From an uncultured Collinsella sp. (GTDB lineage Bacteria; Actinomycetota; Coriobacteriia; Coriobacteriales; Coriobacteriaceae), in the NCBI GenBank assembly GCA_900541475.1, contig UQJV01000021.1, forward strand, positions 1-31,588: 31,588 nucleotides of DNA, written 5' to 3'. This document shows positions 1 to 7,869 of this stretch, in pieces. The notes beneath the pieces are model-generated. The model ran no database searches and was not told the origin of the DNA. It saw only the letters and a program-made list of their open reading frames with translations. Numbering within the stretch: the first letter of the stretch is position 1; each line of letters begins with the position of its first letter. A program made the position numbers and the translations under genes.

Positions 1-53
1 GTGAAATAGGGACTGAATTTGGGGTTGAATCGTTTAAGCAGTCCCTATTTCAC
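1..53. repeat. Perfect 15-bp inverted repeat, REP-like palindrome
   Basis: The first 15 bases (GTGAAATAGGGACTG) recur as their exact reverse complement at 39-53, with a 23-base spacer. The element lies beyond the PTS gene terminator, and its left end may continue outside the window. There is no T-run after either arm, so it is not an obvious terminator. It carries the GGGAC core also seen in the palindromes at 3288-3320, 23382-23422 and 31021-31061. A dispersed REP-type repeat is the likeliest reading, but only this copy is visible. Confidence 0.7.
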
Positions 54-74
54 CGCAACTTATGAGAGGGATAG

Positions 75-109
75 AAAAAGGCGGGGACTCCTGGTGGAGT
101 CTCCGCCTT
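75..109 (-). terminator. Rho-independent terminator of the PTS gene
   Basis: On the minus strand a 14-bp stem (78-91 with 96-109, one G-T pair) closes a 4-base loop. It is followed by a run of five T (complement of 75-79). It lies about 37 bases past the PTS stop codon, as expected for its terminator. Confidence 0.8.
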
Positions 110-145
110 ATATACAAGGGGCGATGATATTCGCGAACCGCGGGA

Positions 146-2149
146 TTAGACCAGGCGGGCGTTGATCGTCTTGGCGATCTCGGCGGCGTCGGTGGAACCC
201 TTGACGGTGGCACGGAAGCCCTCGTCCATGAGCGCCTCGGCGACCTTGGACAGGATCTTGAGGTGCGTGGTGCCAGCCTGGGCACCGGGGATGAGCAGGG
301 CGATAGCCACGTTGACGGGAGCGCCGTCCATGGTGTCCCAACCGGTCACGCCAGAGTCGTCCTTGACGACGATGACGGCGGCCTCGGTAATGGCATCGGA
401 CTTGGCATGCGGAATGGCGAAGCCCTCCATCATGCCCGTGGTGCCCTCGGCCTCGCGGGCCAGGAAGGCGTTCATCACAGCGTCGGCGTCGCTGGCGATA
501 CCGGCCTTGACAGCCTGGTTGGAAACGAAGCTCAGAGCCTCGTCACGAGAAGCGAAGTCCTCGGCGACAAAGACATTCTCAACCTTCACGAAGTCGGCAG
601 CCTCGGCCTTAGGGGCCTCAACGGCAGCGGCCTTGGAAGCCTCAACCGGCTTGGCTACAGGAGCGGCCTTCTGGTTCTTCTCGAAGTCGTACTTCTTGAA
701 GGCCACGAACAGGATGCCACCGACCACAGCGCCGATGAGGATCGCGAGGACCCACAGCGGACCGTTCTCGACAACGGGCAGGACCAGGAAGCCACCGTGG
801 GGCGCCGGATCGTGGACGTTGAACATAATGGTCAGGATCGAGGCGATGGAGGAACCGAGCATCATGATGGGCATGACCGGCCAGATGTTCTTGGTCATGA
901 ACGGAATGGCGCCCTCGGTGATGTGGGTGCAACCAAGAATGAGGTTGACGATACCGGCGTCATGATCCTCCTGGCTGAAGTACTTCTTGCCAACGACGAC
1001 GGCGAAGGTGGTGATCAGCGGCGGAACGATGCAGGCGGCGGAGACGGCAGCCATGAAGTTGGTGCCGAAGTTGTAGGTATCGGTGCCAACGCCAGCAGCC
1101 AAGGCCTCGGTGAGCATAGCGGTACCGGTGACGTAAGCAGCCTTGTTGACCGGGCCGCCCATGTCAACGGCGCACATGCAGCCGATGGCAAGGCCCAGGA
1201 CAATGGCGCCAGAGGCGGACAGACCCTTGAGGAAGTCCATCATGGCGGTGTTGATGGCAGCCATGGGGCCGGAGATGCCGAGCATGACCAGGCCGACGAT
1301 GGCGGTCGAGAACAGCGGGTACAGGAAGATAGCCTTGAGGCCGTCCAGATTCTTGGGCAGCTTGGAGAAGACCTTCTCGAGCAGCAGGATGACATAGCCA
1401 GCGAGGAAGCCGCCGACGATGCCGCCCAGGAAGCCGAAGCCCACGCCGGCGCCACCGGCGTCGATCATGCCGGTCTCGGCGTTAACGGGCAGGCCCTGGA
1501 TGGCGATCATACCGGCAACGAAGCCGGGGACGAGCGCCGGGCGCTTGCCGATGGACTCGGCGATATAGGCGGAAAGCACGGGAACCATGAGGTTCATGGC
1601 GATACCGCCGATGATCTTAAGCATAGCGGCAAAGCTGTTGTAGTCAGACGCCGTCGAATCGAAGGACGTGATGCCCCACAGGAACGAAACGGCGGTCAGG
1701 ACACCACCGGCGACGACGAAGACCAGCATGTGGCTGACGCCGTTCATGAGGTGCTTGTAGATGATGTGGCCGATAGATTCCTTCTCCTCGACCTCATCCT
1801 CGACATCGGCAGCAGCCGCAACCGAGTCGTCACCCTTGGCGGCGAGCGCGCGGTCGATCAGCTTACCGGCTGCCTCGACGGACAGGGCCTTGGAAACACC
1901 AACGGAAACCATGCGCTTGCCGGCGAAACGCTCCGCCTGGACATCCTTATCGGCTGCGACGACGACGGCCTTGGCACCGGCGATCTCACTCTTGGTGAGC
2001 TCGTTCTCGACACCGACCTGGCCATGGGTCTCGACCTTAATGGTCAGACCGCGCTCGGCAGCTGCCTTCTCCAGCGCCTCCTTCGCCATGAAGGTGTGCG
2101 CGATACCAGTCGGGCAACCGGTGGCGGCGATGATGTCAAACTTAGCCAT
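146..2149 (-). CDS. fruA: PTS fructose-family permease, fused EIIB-EIIC-EIIA
   Basis: This 667-residue protein should import and phosphorylate a sugar of the fructose class at the membrane, using phosphate passed from HPr. Domains in order: EIIB (about 1-105) with phospho-cysteine C12 in the motif ATGCPTGIAHT; a charged Ala/Glu linker; EIIC (about 125-487) with many membrane helices, GGPVNKAAY at 331-339 and ITEGAIPF at 410-417; an Ala/Pro linker; EIIA (about 519-667) with phospho-histidine H581 in GFAIPHAKS. The B-C-A order differs from the A-B-C order of many Gram-positive FruA proteins. The start at 2149 is set by AAGGAGGG just upstream; an in-frame ATG 24 codons earlier has no such site. 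No 1-phosphofructokinase gene lies beside it, so the sugar is uncertain (fructose, mannose-type or a glycerate derivative are possible). The divergent RpiR regulator is the probable controller. Confidence 0.92.
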   Translation of the reverse strand: MAKFDIIAATGCPTGIAHTFMAKEALEKAAAERGLTIKVETHGQVGVENELTKSEIAGAKAVVVAADKDVQAERFAGKRMVSVGVSKALSVEAAGKLIDRALAAKGDDSVAAAADVEDEVEEKESIGHIIYKHLMNGVSHMLVFVVAGGVLTAVSFLWGITSFDSTASDYNSFAAMLKIIGGIAMNLMVPVLSAYIAESIGKRPALVPGFVAGMIAIQGLPVNAETGMIDAGGAGVGFGFLGGIVGGFLAGYVILLLEKVFSKLPKNLDGLKAIFLYPLFSTAIVGLVMLGISGPMAAINTAMMDFLKGLSASGAIVLGLAIGCMCAVDMGGPVNKAAYVTGTAMLTEALAAGVGTDTYNFGTNFMAAVSAACIVPPLITTFAVVVGKKYFSQEDHDAGIVNLILGCTHITEGAIPFMTKNIWPVMPIMMLGSSIASILTIMFNVHDPAPHGGFLVLPVVENGPLWVLAILIGAVVGGILFVAFKKYDFEKNQKAAPVAKPVEASKAAAVEAPKAEAADFVKVENVFVAEDFASRDEALSFVSNQAVKAGIASDADAVMNAFLAREAEGTTGMMEGFAIPHAKSDAITEAAVIVVKDDSGVTGWDTMDGAPVNVAIALLIPGAQAGTTHLKILSKVAEALMDEGFRATVKGSTDAAEIAKTINARLV

Positions 2150-2233
2150 GTGTCCCTCCTTTTTAAGTTTTGCGCCCGCAGGCGCTCCCCTACACGCGCG
2201 TCCTTGCGCGCTTTTCCACAACTGAAAGATACC

Positions 2234-2261
2234 AACCTACCGTCCGCGTGAGAAGAGACAA
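2234..2261 (-). promoter_or_regulatory. Candidate sigma-A promoter of the PTS gene
   Basis: The minus strand reads TTGTCT (2256-2261), a 16-base spacer and TAGGTT (2234-2239). Transcription from here would give an untranslated leader of about 75 bases containing GC-rich hairpins (for example 2172-2185, GCGCC/GGCGC). The match is fair, not strong, and no alternative pair in the gap looked better. Confidence 0.35.
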
Positions 2262-2274
2262 GGAGCAATTCTCC

Positions 2275-2314
2275 GGTGAAAGGTTCTTTCATAACCGTAA
2301 ACGGTAGGTGAAAG
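2275..2314. promoter_or_regulatory. Candidate operator cluster between PTS gene and rpiR
   Basis: The octamer GGTGAAAG occurs at 2275-2282 and again at 2307-2314, exactly 32 bp apart (about three helical turns). The first copy forms a palindrome with a downstream CTTTCA (TGAAAG-N3-CTTTCA, 2277-2291). The cluster lies just upstream of the candidate PTS promoter and ahead of rpiR. Binding by the RpiR-family protein is an inference from position and symmetry. Confidence 0.4.
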
Positions 2315-2367
2315 TTTACCATCAACACTTGAAACGGCAAGGTGTATCTTGTAATTGAAAATCCCCC

Positions 2368-2373
2368 TATACT
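2368..2373 (+). promoter_or_regulatory. Candidate -10 box of the rpiR gene
   Basis: TATACT at 2368-2373 is a near-consensus -10 box. It would start transcription near 2380, leaving a short leader before the ATG at 2422. No convincing -35 hexamer lies 16-18 bases upstream, which would fit an activator-dependent or weak promoter. Confidence 0.3.
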
Positions 2374-2421
2374 ATGACAGTACAAAACGAGTCCGATTAT
2401 CATGCCAACCAGGAGCCATCC

Positions 2422-3279
2422 ATGACCGATAGTAGCAAGAGCGCACTTTCCCTCATTAGTACCCATCAGGGATACAGCGAATCCGAGCAGCGCATTGTCG
2501 ACTATATATTGGAGCACCAGTCCGAGGCGCCACGCCTCACGGCGGCTCAGCTCTCGCGCGCCGCCGCCACGTCCGAGGCGACCGTTTCGCGCTTCTGCCG
2601 CAAGCTTGGCTTTGGCAGCTTCCGCAGCTTTCAGTTTTCGTTGGCGAGGGATTTGGAAAGCCAGCGCAACGAGGGCCTGACTGACGAAGTCTCGCTCGAC
2701 AATATGGAGCAGAGCCTTAAGAACATCCTGGCTGCCAAGGTGAGCGAGCTTAATGCGACCATCGACGGGATCGACCACGATACGTTGGCGGCTGTTGTGC
2801 ATGCCCTTAAGCATGCAGGGGTTATTGAGTTTGCGGCTGTGGGAAATACGAACGCGGTCGCGCTCGATGCGACGTTTAAGTTTTCGCAGCTGGGCCTGCG
2901 CTGCATGGCGAGCACCATTAGCGAGACATCAATCGGCTTTGCGCTCACGTTGCGCCCGGGTGACGTCATCGTGCTCATCTCAAACTCCGGCAAGTCGCGC
3001 CGACTGAATCGCATGGCAAAAGCGGCTCGCGACTGCGGTGCCACCGTAGTCGTCATCAGCAGCGACAGCAAGTCTCCACTCGCGCGCCTGGCAGACTACA
3101 CTTTTAATACCGTCAACCACGAGGCGCTGCTGACGACGGGTGACTTTGCGTTCTCCAAGATCAGCGCCACGATGATCATCGAAGTTATCTACAACTTCCT
3201 GCTGCCCGAGATTGAAGACGCTCGTGAACATATCAGCTACTACGAGGAGCTCATCCAGCCGGACAAGGTCGTTGAGTAA
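2422..3279 (+). CDS. RpiR/MurR-family transcriptional regulator
   Basis: This 285-residue protein is a sugar-phosphate-responsive regulator. An N-terminal RpiR-type helix-turn-helix (about 1-77, recognition part near 40-62) is followed by a SIS phosphosugar-binding domain (about 133-255) with the phosphate-loop motif SNSGKS at 187-192. The start at 2422 follows AGGAG at a 6-base gap; an in-frame ATG at 2374 overlaps the candidate -10 box and lacks a ribosome site. The length is normal for the family. It is divergent from the PTS permease gene and probably senses the phosphorylated product of that permease and controls its expression, perhaps with autoregulation. That role is inferred from position. 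Confidence 0.88.
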   Translation: MTDSSKSALSLISTHQGYSESEQRIVDYILEHQSEAPRLTAAQLSRAAATSEATVSRFCRKLGFGSFRSFQFSLARDLESQRNEGLTDEVSLDNMEQSLKNILAAKVSELNATIDGIDHDTLAAVVHALKHAGVIEFAAVGNTNAVALDATFKFSQLGLRCMASTISETSIGFALTLRPGDVIVLISNSGKSRRLNRMAKAARDCGATVVVISSDSKSPLARLADYTFNTVNHEALLTTGDFAFSKISATMIIEVIYNFLLPEIEDAREHISYYEELIQPDKVVE

Positions 3280-3287
3280 AACGCGTA

Positions 3288-3320
3288 GTGGGACAAAAAT
3301 TTCAGTCAATTTTGTCCCAC
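3288..3320. terminator. Bidirectional hairpin between rpiR and recN (REP-like)
   Basis: GTGGGACAAAA (3288-3298) is repeated in exact reverse complement at 3310-3320 around an 11-base loop. It sits in the 59-bp gap between the convergent rpiR and recN stops. A-rich and T-rich bases are part of the stem, so it may terminate both transcripts, though no long T-run follows. A related half element is at 20218-20228. Confidence 0.5.
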
Positions 3321-3338
3321 CAACACCGCTGATACGAC

Positions 3339-4967
3339 CTAGCCTCGAACTTCTTCGAGCATCTGCTTTGCGTGGGTCAAGCTTGCCTCGGACTGATCGC
3401 CGCTGAGCATGCGGGCGATCTCGGCAGTACGCGCTTCGCCGGTTACCTCGTCCAAATGCGTCTGGGGAACATCGCCCGGCTCCTTGCTGACAACATAATG
3501 CTTGTCGGCCATGACGGCGACTTGCGCCAAGTGGGTTACGACAATCACTTGATGCGTAGTGGCAAGATCGGCCAGCACACCAGCAAGAGCACGAGCCGTG
3601 GAGCCGCCGACACCGGCATCGACCTCGTCAAATACCAGTGTGTCGACGCCGTCAGCATTACCCAAGACCACCTTGCTCGCCAGCATGACGCGGCTGAGCT
3701 CGCCGCCCGAGGCAATGCGGCGCAGGGGACGCGGCGTCAAGCCGACACCGCTGCGATACAAAAGCTCGTAGCTTGAAGGACCCGCCGGCGTCCACTCGGC
3801 GCGCGGAAGATCACGCGACTCCCAAACGAGCTCGGCGCCGCCCATCTCCAGGCGCGCCATTTGGCGGCCAACCTCGTGACAAAAACGCGGAGCAGCGGTA
3901 TTACGCGCACGCTTAAGTGCCTTGGCGGCAGCGAACAGCTCGCGCTCGGCGCTCCCGAGTGCCTCACGCGCCTTTTTGATCTGTTCATCGCCATCATCGA
4001 CCAGGGACAGCAGCTCTTGCGAGCGATCGCGCATGGCAAAAACATCGTCCATGGTGGGACCCCACTGACGCAACAGGCCCTTGAGGTCGGAATACCGCTC
4101 ACGCATGCGAGCGAGCTCGCGCGGGTCGAAGGCGACGCCATCGCGATAGGCACGAAGCTCGTTCGCGCTATCCTCAAGGGAGATGCAGGCATCCGAAAGC
4201 GCATCGGCAATGTCGCCCAGTTTGCAATCGACGGTAGCCATACGGGAAAGCTCTGCCACGGCGCTGTTCACGGCATCGAGCGCTCCACCTTCGGCGGCAA
4301 GCGATGCATGGGCATCGTTAGCTGTGGCAACCAGTACCTCGGCATGTTCGGAGCGCGGCAGCAGCTCCTCGAGTTCCTCATACTCACCCGGCTTGGGGTC
4401 GACCTCGGCGATACGCTCCAGGGCGAAGCGCGCCTCCTCGACGCGACTCCCCTGCGCGCGTGAGGCTTCCTCCACGCGACGGACCTCCTTGGCAGCCGCA
4501 CGCGACGCCTTGAAGCAGGCACGGTAACGGTCGAGCGCCTCGAGCGCAGAGCGACCAGCCCAGGCATCAACCATGGCAACATGATGCGCCGGATCGAGCA
4601 GACGCTGATGTTCATGCTGGCCGCACAGATCCATCATCACGCCGACGCGCTCGGAGAGCTCGCGCACGCTGGCGATGCGGCCGTCAATCTTGACGCGGCT
4701 GCGACCCTCGGCAGAAAGGCTGCGCTGCACGGTAAAGCCCTCCGTGTCGTGCGGGCCGTCGAACAAGCGCGCCTCGACGCTCGCCAGCGCCTCTCCCTCG
4801 CGCACCGTCGACGAATCTGCACGCTCGCCCAAAATGAGCTTGAGCGCCGAGAGCAGCGCGGTCTTGCCGGCGCCGGTCTCGCCGGTCAAAACCGTTAGGC
4901 CCGCACTCGGAACCAACGTCGCCTCGCGAATGAGCGCGATGTTGGAAACCTGCAGCTCATCGATCAT
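3339..4967 (-). CDS. recN: DNA repair protein RecN
   Basis: RecN is an SMC-like ATPase that acts early in repair of DNA double-strand breaks. This copy is 542 residues, normal for the family. The ATPase head is split: Walker A GETGAGKT at 29-36, then a long helical Ala/Glu/Arg-rich coiled-coil region (about 150-370), then the ABC signature SGGELS at 420-425 and Walker B ending in D447-E448. The start at 4967 follows GGAG with a 6-base gap and gives the usual RecN opening; the ATG at 4979 has no ribosome site. The gene overlaps the nadK end by 11 bases, so it is probably translationally coupled and is the last gene of the efp operon. No SOS box was seen directly upstream because the gene is internal to the operon. 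Confidence 0.95.
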   Translation of the reverse strand: MIDELQVSNIALIREATLVPSAGLTVLTGETGAGKTALLSALKLILGERADSSTVREGEALASVEARLFDGPHDTEGFTVQRSLSAEGRSRVKIDGRIASVRELSERVGVMMDLCGQHEHQRLLDPAHHVAMVDAWAGRSALEALDRYRACFKASRAAAKEVRRVEEASRAQGSRVEEARFALERIAEVDPKPGEYEELEELLPRSEHAEVLVATANDAHASLAAEGGALDAVNSAVAELSRMATVDCKLGDIADALSDACISLEDSANELRAYRDGVAFDPRELARMRERYSDLKGLLRQWGPTMDDVFAMRDRSQELLSLVDDGDEQIKKAREALGSAERELFAAAKALKRARNTAAPRFCHEVGRQMARLEMGGAELVWESRDLPRAEWTPAGPSSYELLYRSGVGLTPRPLRRIASGGELSRVMLASKVVLGNADGVDTLVFDEVDAGVGGSTARALAGVLADLATTHQVIVVTHLAQVAVMADKHYVVSKEPGDVPQTHLDEVTGEARTAEIARMLSGDQSEASLTHAKQMLEEVRG

Positions 4968-5817
4968 GGCGCACTCCATAGAACACGCGGCTCACCGAGT
5001 TATAGAAGCTCTCGGGACCGTAATCGAGCAGCAGCACGTCGCCGGGACCACGGCGCACGGCCACGCTCTCAACGGTGCCATCGCAGGTAATAAACTGTCC
5101 ATCGATAGCGATCGCCGGAACACTCGGACGGTCATCGGACATAAAGATCTCGACGACATCACTCGGCGAGGTCAAAAAAGCGCGAGCCTGAATGGTATGC
5201 GGAGCGATGGGCACACAGACCATACCCGTGTAATCGGGGCTGACAATGGGGCCGCCGGCGGAAAGCGCGTAGCCGGTGGAGCCGGTCGCCGTCGAAACAA
5301 CGACACCGTCGCCGCGAAGGCGGTCGATATGATGGCCGGACACCGTGATGTCAAATTCGACCATATCGGACAGGGGGCCGCGCGTAAGTGCCATATCGTT
5401 GAGGGCAAACGTGCGCACGACATCCTTCGCGCCGTCTTCGCGCACGGACACAATATCCGCGGCGATGGTGGCGCGGCGGCTCACGTGGAGCTCGCCGGAC
5501 AGAGCATCGCTCACAACCTGCAGAATGTCGCGCTCCTCGGGGCTCGCAGCAGTTAAAAAGCCCAGGTGACCATAGGAAAGACCGAGGATAGGAATCTCGC
5601 GATGGTTGAGGATGCGGGCAGCGCGCAGCAACGTACCGTCGCCGCCGAGCGTAATGACCAGATCTGAGCCATCAATATCAGGCGTGCTTTGAAGCTTCGA
5701 TCGCTGGTCGGCAGCCCATGCGACCTCGTAGCCCTGGCGCGAAAGCCAAAGCTCGAGCATCAGGCCGCTCTCGACCGCCTCTTGCTTGTAGTAATTGGGA
5801 ACCAGAAAGACCTTCAT
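4957..5817 (-). CDS. nadK: NAD kinase
   Basis: The protein phosphorylates NAD to NADP in the cytosol. The 286 residues carry the family motifs: GGDGT at 58-62, the ND motif at 140-141 (NDMAL), and the glycine-rich stretch about 169-191 including TGSTGYALSAGGP. The start ATG overlaps the tlyA stop as ATGA, so translation is likely coupled; only a weak GAGAAAG precedes it. The tlyA-nadK-recN order is common in Gram-positive bacteria. All key residues are present. Confidence 0.95.
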   Translation of the reverse strand: MKVFLVPNYYKQEAVESGLMLELWLSRQGYEVAWAADQRSKLQSTPDIDGSDLVITLGGDGTLLRAARILNHREIPILGLSYGHLGFLTAASPEERDILQVVSDALSGELHVSRRATIAADIVSVREDGAKDVVRTFALNDMALTRGPLSDMVEFDITVSGHHIDRLRGDGVVVSTATGSTGYALSAGGPIVSPDYTGMVCVPIAPHTIQARAFLTSPSDVVEIFMSDDRPSVPAIAIDGQFITCDGTVESVAVRRGPGDVLLLDYGPESFYNSVSRVFYGVRHDR

Positions 5818-6626
5818 AGCGTTGCAGCTTTCTCGCTCAAAGCCGATACCTGGGATTGCAGCTCATCGTCGGTGCGTTCACCAGGGGCAAACCTTCTGCC
5901 GTACAGGAAAAACTCAACGTTGCCCTTAGCGCCATGGATGGGCGACACGCACACGTCAAGCGGGAACAGGCCCTTGGCGGCAAAAAGCTCAATCGCCGCC
6001 ACGAGCGTATCGCGGCGGACGGCGGGGTCGGTCACGATACCGCGCTCGCCCACCAGCGCAGCCGGCGCCTCAAACTGGGGCTTTACGAGCGTGCAGAACG
6101 AACCCGAAGGCTTCAGGCACGCCAGCACGGCGTCGATGATATTCGCGATGCCGGTAAACGAGACATCACATACAGCCAGGTCGATGGCACCGGCATAGCC
6201 AAGCTCAGGCAGCTGCGTCACGTTTGTGCGCTCATGCAGCGTCACGCGATCATCCTGACGCAACGACCAATCGAACTGGGCGCGACCCACGTCCACCGAG
6301 ACAACGGTCGCAGCTCCGCGCTTGAGCAGGCAATCGGTAAAGCCGCCGGTAGAGCAGCCCACATCCAGACAGGCAAGGCCCGTCGGATTGATGCCAAATG
6401 CATCGAGCGCGCCTTCGAGCTTAAGCCCGCCGCGGCCAACATAGGGAATGCGCCCCTTCACGTGCAGCGGCAGGCCCGGGGTCACCTTAAGGCCCGGCGA
6501 AGTCAAGCGCTCGCCGCCACTCGAGACCAAGCCGGCCATAAGAGTGCGAAGGGCATCCGCGCGATCGGCGCAGATGCCCTGTGAAATCAGTTCGTCATCG
6601 AGACGCACGCGTTTCATGAATGCCAT
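5814..6626 (-). CDS. tlyA: TlyA-family rRNA 2'-O-methyltransferase
   Basis: TlyA-type enzymes methylate ribose 2'-OH groups of 16S and 23S rRNA (C1409 and C1920 in mycobacteria). The protein has an N-terminal S4 RNA-binding domain (about 4-60), the family linker YVGRGGLKLEGAL at 62-74, a Rossmann methyltransferase with SAM motif LDVGCSTGG at 87-95, and VKPQFE at 181-186. The start is uncertain: TTG at 6629, ATG at 6626 and ATG at 6617 are in frame, none with a strong ribosome site; 6617 gives the usual family opening (MKRVRLDDEL). It lies 26 bases after xseB and overlaps nadK by four bases. Confidence 0.93.
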   Translation of the reverse strand: MAFMKRVRLDDELISQGICADRADALRTLMAGLVSSGGERLTSPGLKVTPGLPLHVKGRIPYVGRGGLKLEGALDAFGINPTGLACLDVGCSTGGFTDCLLKRGAATVVSVDVGRAQFDWSLRQDDRVTLHERTNVTQLPELGYAGAIDLAVCDVSFTGIANIIDAVLACLKPSGSFCTLVKPQFEAPAALVGERGIVTDPAVRRDTLVAAIELFAAKGLFPLDVCVSPIHGAKGNVEFFLYGRRFAPGERTDDELQSQVSALSEKAATL

Positions 6627-6652
6627 CAACCATTCGTATCCGGAGATGCGGC

Positions 6653-6892
6653 CTAGCTATCCTGGGATTCGTTTGCCGCATCCTCATCGTATTCCTGCTC
6701 GAGCTTATCGGCCTCACGAGGCGTCAGCTCAAACTTGTCGACCATATCGACCGCGCGGGAGCCCAGCTCAATCGCCTCGTCAAACAGATCGAGTGAACGC
6801 TCCAAGGACGTATCCTTGGAGCGAACGGTAGCGATGATCTGGTCCAGACGGTCCGAAATCTCATCAAAGTTGCGGACGGAACCCTCTGGCAT
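6653..6892 (-). CDS. xseB: Exodeoxyribonuclease VII small subunit
   Basis: XseB is the small regulatory subunit that binds the large nuclease XseA in a complex degrading single-stranded DNA. The 79-residue, mainly helical acidic protein has the family pattern (TSLERSLDLFDEAIELGSRA at about 28-47). Its ATG lies two bases after the nusB stop, with GAGGAG inside the nusB end as ribosome site. The partner gene xseA, usually immediately upstream, is absent here: nusB and xseB are directly joined. Either xseA is elsewhere in the genome or the subunit acts without it. Confidence 0.85.
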   Translation of the reverse strand: MPEGSVRNFDEISDRLDQIIATVRSKDTSLERSLDLFDEAIELGSRAVDMVDKFELTPREADKLEQEYDEDAANESQDS

Positions 6893-6894
6893 GG

Positions 6895-7479
6895 CTACTC
6901 CTCGACGGAGTCGACATCAGTCTCGGCGGCGTCCGCGCCCTCAGCCAGCACACCAGCCTCAGCCTGGGCAACCGCAACTTTAGCGGCAGCCTCGGCAGTC
7001 TGGGCCTCCTCGCGAGCGCGATCCTCGGCGAGCAGCTCTTGGTACAAGTCCTCGCCCGGCAGCTCCTCGCTGCGAGCGATCTTGCCCAGCACGCCGTTGA
7101 CGAACGACGCGGACTGGTCGGTGCCATAGGCCTTGGCGAGCTCGACGGCCTCGTTGATCACGATGGCGTCCGAGACCTCCTCGTCGGTGAGGAAACGCAT
7201 CTCATAGACGGCGATACGCAGCAGATTGCGGTCGGCGCCGGGCATGCGCATAAGATCCCAGTTCTTGGCGACGGCGCGCAGAGCGCAGTCGATGCGGTCG
7301 ATATGCTCGTAAGCACCGCGGCACAGCTCCAGCGCATAGGGGTCGAGGGGACCCTTCGAGATCAGGAAATCGCCCTCGAGGACGCGCTCGAGCGGGCTGT
7401 CCGTGGCCTCGGCCTGGAACAGCAGCTGCAGCGCCTGACTGCGGGCAAGCGTGCGCCCGCGATAAACCTTAAGGCTCAA
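6895..7479 (-). CDS. nusB: Transcription antitermination factor NusB
   Basis: NusB binds boxA RNA together with NusE (ribosomal protein S10) and supports rRNA transcription antitermination. The 194 residues contain the NusB helical fold in the first about 140 (RSQALQLLFQAE near 13-24; NEAVELAKAYG and the SASFVNGVLGKIA motif near 111-135). A further about 55 residues form an Ala/Glu/Asp-rich tail not found in typical 130-150 residue NusB. The start is TTG at 7479, chosen because AAGGAG lies six bases upstream and no better ATG exists. It is three bases after the asp23-like stop. Confidence 0.93.
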   Translation of the reverse strand: MSLKVYRGRTLARSQALQLLFQAEATDSPLERVLEGDFLISKGPLDPYALELCRGAYEHIDRIDCALRAVAKNWDLMRMPGADRNLLRIAVYEMRFLTDEEVSDAIVINEAVELAKAYGTDQSASFVNGVLGKIARSEELPGEDLYQELLAEDRAREEAQTAEAAAKVAVAQAEAGVLAEGADAAETDVDSVEE

Positions 7480-7482
7480 AGG

Positions 7483-7845
7483 TTACTCCTTGGGGAAAAC
7501 GAGGCCGTCGATGCAAACGTCAACGCGCTCGACCTCAACGCCCACCTGGGCATCGATGGCGGTGACCACGGCGACGCGAACGGCCTCGGCGAGTTTCTTG
7601 AACGGATAGCCAAAGAACACCACGACACGCACGGTGAGTGCGAGCTTGTCGCCGACGACCTCGGCCTCGACCGCCGGCTCGGAAGCCGGGGCCTTGGACG
7701 AGAGCATCATGGAGACAAGGTTGGTGGCAAGGTCCTTGACGCCAACGGAGGCGATGCCCTCGACATCCGACACGGCGCGCGAGACGATGGCGGTCAGAAC
7801 ATCGGGTGAAATGCCGATGCCGTCAATCTTGATTTCCTGGGGCAT
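7483..7845 (-). CDS. Asp23/Gls24-family envelope stress protein
   Basis: This 120-residue protein belongs to the Asp23/Gls24 family (DUF322), small proteins linked to the cell envelope and alkaline or general stress in Gram-positives. It begins with a helical segment (GISPDVLTAIVSRAVSDVEG), followed by an alternating beta-rich part and the end VERVDVCIDGLVF. No membrane helix is seen. The start is firm: AGGAGG lies upstream of the ATG. It sits 24 bases after efp and three bases before nusB, an arrangement seen in many Gram-positives. The exact function is not known. Confidence 0.88.
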   Translation of the reverse strand: MPQEIKIDGIGISPDVLTAIVSRAVSDVEGIASVGVKDLATNLVSMMLSSKAPASEPAVEAEVVGDKLALTVRVVVFFGYPFKKLAEAVRVAVVTAIDAQVGVEVERVDVCIDGLVFPKE

Positions 7846-7869
7846 GAGTCCTCCTAGAAGAGTTGGTTG

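Noticed and set aside
263..2251. A 662-codon open frame on the plus strand opposite the PTS gene
   Set aside because: It is the shadow of a GC-rich gene whose codons rarely give stops on the other strand; composition is Asp/Gly/His-rich, no family, no ribosome site.
4957..4979. Longer RecN start at 4979
   Set aside because: No ribosome site precedes it, while 4967 has GGAG at correct distance and gives the usual RecN opening.
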